A stretch of 64,000 nt of DNA from Palleniella muris (GTDB lineage: Bacteria > Bacteroidota > Bacteroidia > Bacteroidales > Bacteroidaceae): the NCBI RefSeq assembly GCF_004792655.1, contig NZ_SRZC01000001.1:215970-279969 (forward strand), given 5' to 3'. The notes under the pieces were generated by a model. That model was not told where the DNA came from. It searched no databases and saw only the letters and a program-made list of their open reading frames with translations. Positions 37,793 to 46,146 of this stretch are shown in pieces. The translations under genes were made by a program, and so were the position numbers. Position 1 is the first letter of the stretch. The number at the start of each line of letters is the position of its first letter.

Positions 37793-38554
37793 TCAGTTTT
37801 CCTTCAAAACCCTATGCAGCTGCAGCAGGGCGGGGAAGAAAAGCAGGAGGGACAGCAGCACCGCCATAGAGAGACGGAGATAGGAATCGCCGAAGAATTC
37901 GATGATTTCCATGTCGTACGACTGCGGATAGATTGTCTGCAAACCAAAAGAAACACTGTTGTTCACCCAATGGACGATGATTCCCGGAATGATGCTTCCC
38001 GAGCGATGGCACAGCCAACCGATAAGCAGACCGACGATGAAGGCATGGGGCATCTGCGCCGGATTGCCGTGGACGGCGGCAAAAAGGACAGCCGTGAACA
38101 TCAGACCGACCCACACCGACATGCCGCGTGAGCGGAAATAATCCACCGCCTCGCGCTGTATCGCGCCACGGAACACGACCTCCTCGCCTATCGGGGCAAG
38201 GATACCGATGGCGAGATAGCCCCATCCGTTGCTCATAATCATCTTGAACGCATCGGCGGCGATGTCCGTACGCCACGCCTCGGGTATGAGTTCCTCAAGG
38301 CTCTGCAAAGGGATTATCATGCCCAATGCAAGCATCACGCACCAGTAAGCCACCGTTACGGGCTTCCTGTGCATGAACTCCACAGAGACGGGACACCACC
38401 GTGCGAGAAAGAAAAGGGCAATGGCAAGGACATTGCTCACCACACTCGCTACGATAAGTTGCATGGCACCGTCCGCAATGACATTAATCGCGACATAGCC
38501 CACAGCAAGCTGCAGGAGGACGTAGGCGAGAAAATAAGTAAGGATTTTTTTCAT
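37793..38554 (-). CDS. CPBP family intramembrane metalloprotease
   Basis: A 253-residue multi-pass membrane protein of the CAAX-protease/bacteriocin-processing (Abi) family. About seven hydrophobic segments are visible, starting at the N-terminus (ILTYFLAYVLLQLAVGYVAI). The catalytic motifs are all present: EEVVFRGAIQ (the EExxxR motif), HAFIVGLLIG in the second motif position, and HWVNNS in the third. In bacteria these proteins process peptides or give self-immunity; the substrate is unknown. It is preceded by a family B repeat array and has no functional link with the pectin genes. The gene is convergent with the GH127 gene across the strong terminator at 37698. Confidence 0.9.
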   Translation of the reverse strand: MKKILTYFLAYVLLQLAVGYVAINVIADGAMQLIVASVVSNVLAIALFFLARWCPVSVEFMHRKPVTVAYWCVMLALGMIIPLQSLEELIPEAWRTDIAADAFKMIMSNGWGYLAIGILAPIGEEVVFRGAIQREAVDYFRSRGMSVWVGLMFTAVLFAAVHGNPAQMPHAFIVGLLIGWLCHRSGSIIPGIIVHWVNNSVSFGLQTIYPQSYDMEIIEFFGDSYLRLSMAVLLSLLLFFPALLQLHRVLKEN

Positions 38555-38576
38555 TGTTGTGGATTTTTATTTGGGT

Positions 38577-38660
38577 TGCATCATGGTGTAACATGATGTA
38601 TCATGATGTAAGATAGACAGCATGATGCGACATGATGTCACATGATGCAACATGATGCTG
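38577..38660. repeat. About 11-bp tandem array, family B (copy 4)
   Basis: Alternating CATGATG and CAACATGATG-type words through most of the gap between the CPBP gene and the RibF-like gene. It is upstream of the CPBP start codon on the minus strand. Confidence 0.82.
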
Positions 38661-38679
38661 AATAATTATCACCGGAAAG

Positions 38680-39237
38680 TCACCTCATCAGGCTGTGGGC
38701 ATCCTCTTCCCTGCCCTCCTTAATCAGCCCGCGGAGAAGCGAGGACGAGACAGGACGCCCCTCAAACAGTCCGCTCTGCTCGGGACGCGGACCTTCCACG
38801 ACCTCGATGCCCAGCTCTTTGCCATAGCGGACATAAGTCTCGAAGGTCTCGGAGGCGTCGCGCCTGCCGAAGCGGTTGTCATAACCTATCATCAGAAGGC
38901 GCACACCAAGCTCGTCATGGAGCACACGCTCCATGAAATCCCGTGCCGGCATATTCATCATTTCCCGGTCGAAAGGGTATGCAATGACCTTGTCCACGCC
39001 CGTCGCACGCAACCGCCTCATCTTCTCATCGTAAGGCAGGAGCAGCTCCGGCGCACTTCCCGGGCGCACAAGTTCCATGGGATGGTTGCTGAAAGTGACG
39101 AGGAGTGTCTGCAAGCCCCTGTCCTCGGCAAACGCCTTCAGACGGGCAATGACATGGCGGTGGCCACGGTGCACACCGTCAAAGAACCCTATTGTCGCAG
39201 CGTATGGCATTTGTTTCCTCATTATAACATAACACAC
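38680..39237 (-). CDS. RibF-like FAD synthetase domain lacking the riboflavin kinase domain
   Basis: A 185-residue nucleotidyltransferase of the FAD synthetase (FMN adenylyltransferase) type. The HxGH loop is clear (ATIGFFDGVHRGHRHV), as are VTFSNHPMEL, YPFDREMMNMPARDFMERVL, IGYDNRFGRR and the C-terminal VSSSLLRGLIKEG motif. Ordinary bacterial RibF is about 310 residues and carries a flavokinase domain after this point; here the protein simply stops. Either it makes FAD from FMN only, or it acts on another nucleotide as a RibF paralog. The real start could be the second or third ATG (39222 or 39210), since the first nine residues are not conserved in type. Confidence 0.8.
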   Translation of the reverse strand: MCYVIMRKQMPYAATIGFFDGVHRGHRHVIARLKAFAEDRGLQTLLVTFSNHPMELVRPGSAPELLLPYDEKMRRLRATGVDKVIAYPFDREMMNMPARDFMERVLHDELGVRLLMIGYDNRFGRRDASETFETYVRYGKELGIEVVEGPRPEQSGLFEGRPVSSSLLRGLIKEGREEDAHSLMR

Positions 39238-39268
39238 TGTTTTTCAAATGGTTAATCTCCACAAAACA

Positions 39269-39350
39269 AAAGGTTGGCTTTTGCATTGTGAAAGGTAACC
39301 TTTTACAATGTCAACCGTTACTTTTTGATAATCGAAGGGTTACCTTTCAT
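39269..39350. repeat. 22-bp tandem array, family A (copy 4)
   Basis: Four units at 22-bp spacing starting at 39269, 39291, 39313 and 39335. The last two units overlap the 3' end of the calcium ATPase gene, so its final residues (KGNPSIIKK) are encoded by repeat DNA. Confidence 0.82.
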
Positions 39351-41978
39351 CCTGCGATATGCCTCACCTGCCCAAAGCACCGGAGAGGTGACGGCTATGA
39401 GTATCAGCCAATCGGTCATAGAGAGCGGCACACAACGGAACATTGCGCCACCATACTGCACGATGAGCCACTGACCTGCGAGGATGCCGAGGAGCACGGA
39501 CAAGAAGCCGCGTGCTGCCCACAGACGGCGGAAAGCACTCTGATTGGAACCTATGCAGCGGGCGTTGAAGAGGTTCCACCATTGGAGCATGACGAAGAAT
39601 GTGAAGAAGCGGGTCAGCTCGCGAGGGTCTACGCCTGCATGGTTCGTGTCACCTCCGAAGAGGTCAAACCCATATTCGCAATAGAGAAGGTAGACGAACA
39701 TCACGGCAAACATCATCAGTCCCGTGGTGATTATTCCTTTGATTATCTGCGCATTGAGGATAAAATCCGTCTGACGGCGCGGCTTGTCCTTCATCACCTC
39801 ACGCGAAGGAGGAAGCGATGCGAGGGCGAGGGCGGCGAAAGTGTCCATGATGATGTTCACCCACAGTATCTGCGTCACCGTCAGCGGCATCTCCGTGCCT
39901 ACGAGAGAGCCTGCGATGACAAGCAGCAGTGCCGCCACATTGACCACAAGCTGGAAGTAAAGGAAACGCTGGATGTTACGGTACAGCGAGCGTCCCCACA
40001 TGACAGCGTTGGCAATGCTGCCGAAAGAGTCGTCGAGAAGGGTCATGTCAGATGCCTCCTTCGCCACGTTTGTACCCGAACCGAGCGACAGTCCGACATG
40101 CGCATGGTTGAGTGCCGGAGCGTCGTTGGTTCCGTCGCCTGTCACCGCAACCACCTGTCCCTGCTTCTGGAGCAGGTTGACAAGGCGCTGCTTGTCCTGA
40201 GGACGCGCACGGGACATGACGCAAAGACTCTTAGCCACCTTTGCCGCCTCGCCGTCAGAGAGGGCAGCAAACTCCGCACCGCTGATGCTCAGCCGCTCGT
40301 TTCCTACCGCTATGGACGGTGAACTGCCACGGACGGCATTACCGTCGGCGTCAAGAATACCTATCTGGCGTGCTATCTCGCACGCCGTGGCATCGACATC
40401 TCCGGTGACAATCTTCACCTCTATGCCTGCGCCATGACAACGGCTGACAGCCTCCGGGACATCCTTGCGCACAGGGTCGGAGATGCCCACCACCGCCTGC
40501 AGCCTGCCGTCGCGGGCAAGGGCAAGGGTGCGCATCGCCTTCTGCTGGTAGCCGAGGAGCGTCTTCCTTATCTCTGCGAGGGCTTCGGGAGTGATGATGC
40601 ATTGTGCAAGGACTATCTCCGGAGCACCTTTCACGTAGGTATGTGTCGTTCCGTCGGCATTGCGGACGGTGGTAGACATCTGCTTTGTCTCCGTGGAGAA
40701 CGGTTTCTGCTCCACAATCTCTGTCTCTTGGCGCAGCGCAAGGTAGTCCACGCCGTGCTCATTGAGCCACAGGAGGAGGGCGACCTCTGTAGGATTGCCG
40801 ATACCCTTGGCACCGTCGAGATGAGCGGTGGTGTTGACGGATATGCCTTTGTATATCTCCTGCACCACACTGTCATCCATCTTTTCCTTGCCGGAGACAG
40901 GCACGGAGCATTCCTGCACCGTCATGCGGTTCTCGGTAAGTGTGCCGGTCTTGTCGGTGCAGATGACGGTCACCGCGCCCATTGTCTCACAGGCGTGGAG
41001 CGTGCGGACAAGGTTGTTGCTCTTTAGCATGCGCCGCATGTTCAGCGCGAGGGACAAGGTGACAGCCATAGGCAGGCCTTCGGGCACCGCCATGACGATG
41101 AGTGTGACGGCCATCATGAAGTATTTCAGCACGATATGTGCCATGGCGAGGTAGTCCGCACCGTCTGTGCCGATGGTCTGCCAAAGCGGATTGACAAGGA
41201 TGTCGTGACCGAGGAAGAGCACGGCGGAGAGGATAGAGAGTGAGAAACCGAACTTGTTGATGAGTTTTCCGAGGCGGTCGAGCTGCAGGGTCAACGGAGT
41301 CTTCACGGCGGATTTCTCACTTGAAGAGCGTGCAACCTTGCCTATTTCGGTGGCATCGCCCACAGCGGTTACGACAAACCGCCCCCTGCCGTTCATCACC
41401 ATTGTGGAACGCATGACGTAGTTGGCAGCGTAAGCCGCCTCGGTTGAGGGTTGTGGGTTGGAGGTTGTGGACTGTGGATTGGAGGTTTCAGCCACGCTTT
41501 TTGTGGCGATAGGCTCACCTGTGAGCATCGATTCGTCAATCTGGAGCGAGTTGCTGTCGGCAAGAACGCCGTCGGCAGGTATCTCGTCGCCTGTCTCGAC
41601 AAGTACTGTGTCGCCCACAACTATGTCCTTGCGTGGGATGAGCATCACTTGTCCGTTACGTATGACCTTGACCTGCTGCTCCTCGTTCAACTGTGTGAGC
41701 ACGTCGAATTTCCGTGCGGCATCCATTTCAAAGATAAAGCCCACGGTGGTGGCAAGGAAGATGGCAAAGAAGATGCCTATGGTCTCTATATACTCGTCCT
41801 CTATCACCGCCAGGATGAGTGACACGCAGGCGGCGACAAGGAGTATCTTTATTATCGGGTCTTTGTATTTTTCAAGATAGAGCACCCAAAGGGACTGCTT
41901 CTTTGGAGGTGTGAGGATGTTCCATCCATGCTCGCGGCGCGAGTCCGCAACCTCTTGGTCGGTAAGTCCTGAAATCAT
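39318..41978 (-). CDS. Calcium-translocating P-type ATPase, PMCA type
   Basis: An 886-residue P2B-type ATPase that exports Ca2+ across the inner membrane. The start at 41978 (MISGLTDQEVADSRREHGWN) fits the N-terminal cation-ATPase domain; an upstream in-frame ATG at 42089 would add 37 unrelated residues. Key features: actuator motif LTGEPI, membrane segment 4 MAVPEGLPMAVTLSLALNMRRM, phosphorylation site CTDKTGTLTENRM, KGAPEI, and hinge VTGDGTNDAPAL. Between LTGEP and YVMRSTMVM there is a low-complexity insertion with two TSNPQ units encoded by a 21-bp tandem repeat (41441-41490). The C-terminal residues come from a family A array. Ten membrane segments are expected. Confidence 0.93.
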   Translation of the reverse strand: MISGLTDQEVADSRREHGWNILTPPKKQSLWVLYLEKYKDPIIKILLVAACVSLILAVIEDEYIETIGIFFAIFLATTVGFIFEMDAARKFDVLTQLNEEQQVKVIRNGQVMLIPRKDIVVGDTVLVETGDEIPADGVLADSNSLQIDESMLTGEPIATKSVAETSNPQSTTSNPQPSTEAAYAANYVMRSTMVMNGRGRFVVTAVGDATEIGKVARSSSEKSAVKTPLTLQLDRLGKLINKFGFSLSILSAVLFLGHDILVNPLWQTIGTDGADYLAMAHIVLKYFMMAVTLIVMAVPEGLPMAVTLSLALNMRRMLKSNNLVRTLHACETMGAVTVICTDKTGTLTENRMTVQECSVPVSGKEKMDDSVVQEIYKGISVNTTAHLDGAKGIGNPTEVALLLWLNEHGVDYLALRQETEIVEQKPFSTETKQMSTTVRNADGTTHTYVKGAPEIVLAQCIITPEALAEIRKTLLGYQQKAMRTLALARDGRLQAVVGISDPVRKDVPEAVSRCHGAGIEVKIVTGDVDATACEIARQIGILDADGNAVRGSSPSIAVGNERLSISGAEFAALSDGEAAKVAKSLCVMSRARPQDKQRLVNLLQKQGQVVAVTGDGTNDAPALNHAHVGLSLGSGTNVAKEASDMTLLDDSFGSIANAVMWGRSLYRNIQRFLYFQLVVNVAALLLVIAGSLVGTEMPLTVTQILWVNIIMDTFAALALASLPPSREVMKDKPRRQTDFILNAQIIKGIITTGLMMFAVMFVYLLYCEYGFDLFGGDTNHAGVDPRELTRFFTFFVMLQWWNLFNARCIGSNQSAFRRLWAARGFLSVLLGILAGQWLIVQYGGAMFRCVPLSMTDWLILIAVTSPVLWAGEAYRRMKGNPSIIKK

Positions 41979-42110
41979 ATTGTCAGTTGTCTGAATGACA
42001 CCGGCACAGTTACCGGTGGTTTTGTTGTTTATAGCAAAAGTTGTGAATTCTCGAATGTTAATGTGCGACATCAATGTGCCGCAGGACATTGTTGCATCAT
42101 GGCATGATTG

Positions 42111-42698
42111 TCACCGTGCGCACCCGACGAACCATTGTGCTTTAGGCAGATAGGACAGCAGGTGGACAGAAAGATAGCATGCCGCGTATGTCGCCATGGT
42201 TATTGCAGGGATGGCCCACCCGATTGGCAGGAGCGGCGACAGCAATGAGAACATCACGGGAAGCCAGATGAGATGTATGAGGTACATACCGTAGCTGTCG
42301 GTTGATATGCTTCTGACCAGCGGATAGCACTTGCCGGGCTGCCGCAGCGTGGTGAAGAGGATGAATGCTCCAAAGGTTGCTATGGCGCAGTTGACGGTGC
42401 AGAAGCACCATGCTATCTCCAAATCCACGATGTCCTGCACTGCTCCGGGAATGGCTTGCACGTAGAACGATGCGAGAGTGACGCTTGTGCCGAGGATAAG
42501 GCATACAAGTCCTATTGCCCTGCGCTTCGCCATGCTCCAGTCAAGGTGGTGGCGGATGTAGTGCCCGAGGACAAGATAGCCGGGATAGCATTGCAGAATG
42601 GCAGGAGGTTGTTTTTTGTCTGTGTTGGCTGCAATTGGTGGTGTTGCCAATATTGTCAGAACCAATGTCATTATTGTCAGTTCTGTCAATAATGTCAA
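42111..42698 (-). pseudogene. C-terminal remnant of an acyltransferase-3 family membrane protein
   Basis: The reading frame keeps only the last half of an OatA/WecH-like acyltransferase: YPGYLVLGHYIRHHLDWS, several hydrophobic segments and the C-terminal STDSYGMYLIHLIWLPVMF block. The N-terminal half with the catalytic region (His in the first helices) is missing. The first ~24 codons are translated from a 9-bp family C repeat array, so the gene probably broke at or near that array. It may still be translated as a short membrane protein, but catalytic function is unlikely. Confidence 0.7.
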
Positions 42699-42712
42699 TA
42701 CTGACTCAACAT
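42650..42712. repeat. 9-bp tandem array, family C (copy 4)
   Basis: Words ATTGTCAGA, ATTGTCAGT, CTGTCAATA and ATGTCAATA at 9-bp spacing, lying across the 5' end of the acyltransferase remnant. Confidence 0.8.
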
Positions 42713-42725
42713 TTTTAAAACAATA

Positions 42726-42765
42726 ATTCCCACCACTCCACTTGTTGCGGTGGAGCGGTGGGAAT
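42726..42765. terminator. Terminator after the PNPase gene
   Basis: ATTCCCACCACTCCAC (42726-42741) pairs with GTGGAGCGGTGGGAAT (42750-42765), 16 bp with one A-C mismatch (a G-U in the minus-strand RNA). The minus-strand downstream side is T-rich. It closes the minus-strand pnp unit. Confidence 0.88.
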
Positions 42766-42786
42766 CTTTATCTATGGTTTTCCTTC

Positions 42787-45123
42787 TTAGAAGTCAAACT
42801 TGTCAAGCGCATCAGTGAAGTCCTTTGGAGTTTCCACTGCCGGCTGTGCAGGAGCTTCCCGGTCAGCCTCGCTGTTGTTGAATGAAGGACGCGGACGGCG
42901 CTCACCACGCTGTGGGCGGTCTCCGCGCTGTGGACGCTCGCGGCGTTCGCCACGCTCAGGACGCGGACGGCGCTCACGCTCGACGTATCCCTCAGGCTTT
43001 TCGATGAGCACACGGTGGGAGAGCTTGTACTTGCCGGTCTTCTGGTCGATGTCAATCAGCTTCACCTGGATGTGGTCGCCCTCCTTGATTCCTGCCTCTT
43101 CGACAGTCTCAAGGCGCTTCCAGTCTATCTCTGAGATGTGGAGCAGTCCGTCCTTGCCTGGCATAATCTCTACGAAGCAACCGTAAGGCATGATAGAACG
43201 CACTGTACCGTCGTACACCTCTCCAATCTCAGGAATGGCAACGATGGCCTTAATCTTTGCGAGTGCCGCATCGATAGAGTCCTTGTTAGGCGCACTAACC
43301 TGTACGTGACCTACGCCGTCAGCCTCATCGATGGTGATTGTTGTGTTGGTCTCTTCCTGCATCTGCTGGATAATCTTGCCGCCGGGACCTATCACAGCAC
43401 CGATGAACTCCTTAGGAATATCGATGGAAACGATACGCGGAACCTGTGGCTTCATCTCTGCACGTGGCTCTGCAATTGTGTCTGTGATGCAGTTGAGGAT
43501 ATGCTCGCGACCAGCCTTTGCCTGTGCAAGAGCCTTCTCGAGAATCTCGTAAGAGAGTCCGTCGCACTTGATGTCCATCTGTGTGGCTGTCAGACCGTCC
43601 TTTGTACCTGTGGTCTTGAAGTCCATGTCGCCAAGGTGATCCTCATCACCGAGGATGTCAGAGAGCACTGCATACTTGTCCTCGCCAGGGTTCTTGATAA
43701 GTCCCATTGCGATGCCTGACACAGGCTTCTTCATCGGAACACCGGCATCCATCAGTGCGAGTGTGCCTGCGCAGACTGTAGCCATTGAAGAAGAGCCGTT
43801 TGACTCGAGTATCTGTGAAACGACACGCACTGTGTAAGGGAAATCAGAAGGTATCTGCCCCTTCAGTCCGCGCCATGCGAGATGACCGTGACCAATCTCG
43901 CGACGGCCTACGCCACGCTGTGGCTTTGCCTCGCCTGTACAGAAAGGAGGGAAGTTGTAGTGGAGGAGGAAGCGCATGTAGCTCTTGTCGAGAACGTTGT
44001 CAACGAGCTTCTCGTCCATCTTGTTGCCGAGGGTTACTGTTGTCAGTGACTGTGTCTCGCCACGTGTGAAGATAGATGAGCCGTGAGGCATTGGCAGCGG
44101 AGAAACCTCGCACCATATAGGGCGGATGTCCGTTGTCTTACGACCGTCGAGACGCACACCCTCGTCAAGGATGCAGCGGCGCATGGCATCTTTCTCGACA
44201 TCGTGGTAGTACTTGTCAACGAGAGCGAACTTCTCTTCCATCTCGTCCTCTGTAAGCTCTGCATGAGCGGCAGCGTATGTCTCCTTGAATTCTTCCTTTA
44301 TCTGTTCGAAAGCCTCAGCACGTGCGTGCTTCTCGAGAGCCTGCTTGACAACGTCATAAGCCTTCTGGTAGCAGTCTGTCTTCACCTGCTCCTTCAGTTC
44401 GTCGTCGTTGACCTCGTGACAGTACTCGCGCTTGACGTCTGTGCCAAGCTCCTTCATCAGCTCGTACTGCATCTCGCACATAGGCTTGATAGCCGCATGG
44501 GCAGCCTTGAGTGCGTTAAGGAGGTCTGCCTCCTGCACTTCTTTCATCTCACCCTCCACCATCATGATGTTGTCAGCTGTCGCACCGACCATGAGGTCCA
44601 TGTCTGCCTCTGACATCTGGGCGAAGGTTGGGTTGATGACATACTCGCCGTTGATGCGCGCAACGCGCACCTCGGAGATAGGGAACTCAAACGGAATGTC
44701 TGAGCAAGCCAGTGCGCATGATGCCGCGAAACCCGCAAGTGCGTCCGGCTGGTCTACGCCGTCAGCGGAGAAGAGAATCACATTCACGAACACCTCGGCA
44801 TGGTAGTCGCTTGGGAAAAGTGGACGGAGAGCGCGGTCGACAAGACGGCAAGTCAGAATCTCGTCGTCACTCGCCTTACCCTCACGCTTTGTGAAACCTC
44901 CCGGGAAACGACCCGCAGCAGCATACTGCTCACGGTATTCCACCTGAAGAGGCATGAAGTCTGTTCCGGGCACTGCATCCTTCGCAGCGCATACTGTGGC
45001 AAGGAGGACCGTGTTGCCCATACGGAGCGTACAGCTGCCGTCCGCCTGCTTTGCCAACTTTCCTGTCTCAATAGTGATCTGACGTCCGTCAGGCAATGAG
45101 ACTGTCTTTGTAATTACGTTCAT
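42787..45123 (-). CDS. pnp: Polyribonucleotide nucleotidyltransferase (PNPase)
   Basis: A 778-residue exoribonuclease that degrades RNA 3' to 5' by phosphorolysis. The start at 45123 ([21 protein letters not shown]) fits the family; the longer reading adds 29 unrelated residues. Order: first RNase PH domain ([50 protein letters not shown]), helical linker, second RNase PH domain ([45 protein letters not shown]), KH domain ([20 protein letters not shown]) and S1 domain ([17 protein letters not shown]). The C-terminal tail is an Arg/Gly/Pro-rich repeat ([15 protein letters not shown]), likely for RNA binding. Confidence 0.98.
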   Translation of the reverse strand: MNVITKTVSLPDGRQITIETGKLAKQADGSCTLRMGNTVLLATVCAAKDAVPGTDFMPLQVEYREQYAAAGRFPGGFTKREGKASDDEILTCRLVDRALRPLFPSDYHAEVFVNVILFSADGVDQPDALAGFAASCALACSDIPFEFPISEVRVARINGEYVINPTFAQMSEADMDLMVGATADNIMMVEGEMKEVQEADLLNALKAAHAAIKPMCEMQYELMKELGTDVKREYCHEVNDDELKEQVKTDCYQKAYDVVKQALEKHARAEAFEQIKEEFKETYAAAHAELTEDEMEEKFALVDKYYHDVEKDAMRRCILDEGVRLDGRKTTDIRPIWCEVSPLPMPHGSSIFTRGETQSLTTVTLGNKMDEKLVDNVLDKSYMRFLLHYNFPPFCTGEAKPQRGVGRREIGHGHLAWRGLKGQIPSDFPYTVRVVSQILESNGSSSMATVCAGTLALMDAGVPMKKPVSGIAMGLIKNPGEDKYAVLSDILGDEDHLGDMDFKTTGTKDGLTATQMDIKCDGLSYEILEKALAQAKAGREHILNCITDTIAEPRAEMKPQVPRIVSIDIPKEFIGAVIGPGGKIIQQMQEETNTTITIDEADGVGHVQVSAPNKDSIDAALAKIKAIVAIPEIGEVYDGTVRSIMPYGCFVEIMPGKDGLLHISEIDWKRLETVEEAGIKEGDHIQVKLIDIDQKTGKYKLSHRVLIEKPEGYVERERRPRPERGERRERPQRGDRPQRGERRPRPSFNNSEADREAPAQPAVETPKDFTDALDKFDF

Positions 45124-45264
45124 TTCTTTTGTAAAAAAACATCTAACGGGCATTACGCCCAAATAAAACATCTCGGAAAAACCTTGGGAAACAACACATG
45201 CCGAATCCACACCCGTGGCACCGCCGCATCGCTTCCTAAAGCAAGTCCTTTATAAAAATCCTTG

Positions 45265-45292
45265 CAAATTTACCTAAATTATGCCAAACAAA
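45265..45292 (-). promoter_or_regulatory. Probable pnp promoter
   Basis: On the minus strand, TAAATTTG (+ strand 45265-45272) fits the -7 box, with TTTG at 45289-45292 as a weakly spaced -33. This gives a leader of about 130 nt before the pnp start at 45123. The rest of 45124-45471 holds no supported gene. Confidence 0.45.
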
Positions 45293-45346
45293 CGAACCAT
45301 AATGATGTTTTCCACCCATTATTATGTTTTTTTAAGGAAACATTTC

Positions 45347-45377
45347 TTGTATTTTCCAATTATTCTTACTACCTTTG
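45347..45377 (+). promoter_or_regulatory. Promoter of the tRNA gene
   Basis: TACCTTTG (45370-45377) is a strong -7 box and TTG at 45347-45349 is placed about 20 bp upstream. Transcription would start some 85 bp before the tRNA. Confidence 0.6.
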
Positions 45378-45471
45378 CACCCGCAATCAGGCAGCAGCCA
45401 TTCCATCCCACCCACTGTGACGATGTTTTTTACTGCACTGCTCAGATGCGTTTTACACGATGGCTTTCGTT

Positions 45472-45545
45472 GGACTTGTAGCTCAGTTGGTTAGAGCAAC
45501 AGACTCATAATCTGGAGGTCCCTGGTTCAAGCCCAGGCTGGTCCA
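45472..45545 (+). tRNA. tRNA with CAT anticodon (Met or lysidine-modified Ile)
   Basis: A 74-nt cloverleaf: acceptor GGACTTG with CTGGTCC (one G-T and one T-T), D arm GCTC/GAGC, anticodon loop CTCATAA (45504-45510) with anticodon CAT, variable AGGTC, T arm CCTGG/CCAGG with loop TTCAAGC, discriminator A. CCA is not encoded. Elongator Met and Ile2 cannot be separated by eye. The 3' half from the anticodon loop is supplied by the integrated element, and the displaced original half lies at 63494-63536. Confidence 0.95.
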
Positions 45546-45546
45546 C
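45504..45546 (+). repeat. attL: 43-bp direct repeat inside the tRNA
   Basis: Starts at the anticodon loop (CTCATAATCTGGAGG) and ends one base past the discriminator (GGTCCAC). Identical to 63494-63536. Tyrosine integrases of Bacteroidetes elements commonly cross over in this part of tRNA genes. Confidence 0.93.
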
Positions 45547-45556
45547 TTTCAAAATC

Positions 45557-45587
45557 AAGGAATTACGAATTTCGTAACTCCTTTTTT
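45557..45587 (+). terminator. Element-borne terminator behind the rebuilt tRNA
   Basis: A near-perfect palindrome centred at 45570 (GGAATTACGAA with TTCGTAACTCC) followed by TTTTTT. It corresponds to the chromosomal terminator now displaced to 63543-63577, so the element restores both the tRNA end and its terminator. Confidence 0.82.
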
Positions 45588-45594
45588 CTTACCC

Positions 45595-45620
45595 TTGCGT
45601 AAACAATGCGTAAACAAACT
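45595..45620 (+). repeat. Left arm-type site
   Basis: A 26-bp sequence holding two copies of GCGTAAACAA, identical to 63356-63381 near the other end and in the same orientation. Likely binding site for integrase arm domains or an excision factor. Confidence 0.75.
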
Positions 45621-45774
45621 GTTTGAGTTGGCCGTGTTTAACACATAGAATTTCTATGATGCTCCATGTTATCCTGTAATACCTTTACTCGAAGTTTTGT
45701 TAGTGTGACGACACTTTACGATTAAATAAACTCAAATATACTCCATTTGTATATTGATTTACAGAATAATGTTG

Positions 45775-45782
45775 TAACTTTG
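45775..45782 (+). promoter_or_regulatory. -7 box in front of the structured leader and integrase
   Basis: TAACTTTG matches TAnnTTTG. A -33 candidate TTG lies at 45754-45756 (18-bp spacing). The stretch 45621-45774 is AT-rich and holds nothing else recognisable. Confidence 0.6.
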
Positions 45783-46086
45783 CAAATGCAATGCATTTAT
45801 GGCGAGCCATGACCAAGAGGTGCTCTTCCCTAATAAGGAAAAGTGGGTTTGTCTAACTTTCGTGGGAGGGTCATCCCATTCCGATGAATCGAAGCGTAGA
45901 GGGAGTATTAGTCGGAGAATACTCTATTTCAAACAATACGTGAGAGTTGCTTCAGGGGTTGAGACCGATTAGCAGAAGCCCGGTTACCAGTCAGCGACAG
46001 AAGACAACGAGATTGCACCGCTGCATATAACGACAATGTTTTTATCTGTCAAAGGATAGGGACTCAGTGGTTATATGCAGCGTTTT
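45783..46086 (+). ncRNA. Candidate structured noncoding RNA upstream of the integrase
   Basis: About 300 nt with no reading frame, starting right after a good promoter. Hairpins: TGGGA/TCCCA (45863-45878), GAGTATT/AATACTC (45903-45924), and a 13-bp stem CGCTGCATATAAC (46019-46031) with GTTATATGCAGCG (46070-46082) followed by TTTT, which looks like a terminator. Internal sequence is more G-rich than its surroundings, as in functional RNAs. The family was not recognised. It could be a stand-alone small RNA or a leader controlling the integrase. Confidence 0.6.
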
Positions 46087-46146
46087 GTATATGTACGCCT
46101 CACATTGCAAAGCGGCTGTATTCAGAGGTTATGTTGAACATAAACA

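Noticed and set aside
3..39350. Family A arrays as CRISPR
   Set aside because: Units follow each other every 22 bp with no unique spacers of usual length, only four units, and no cas genes in the window.
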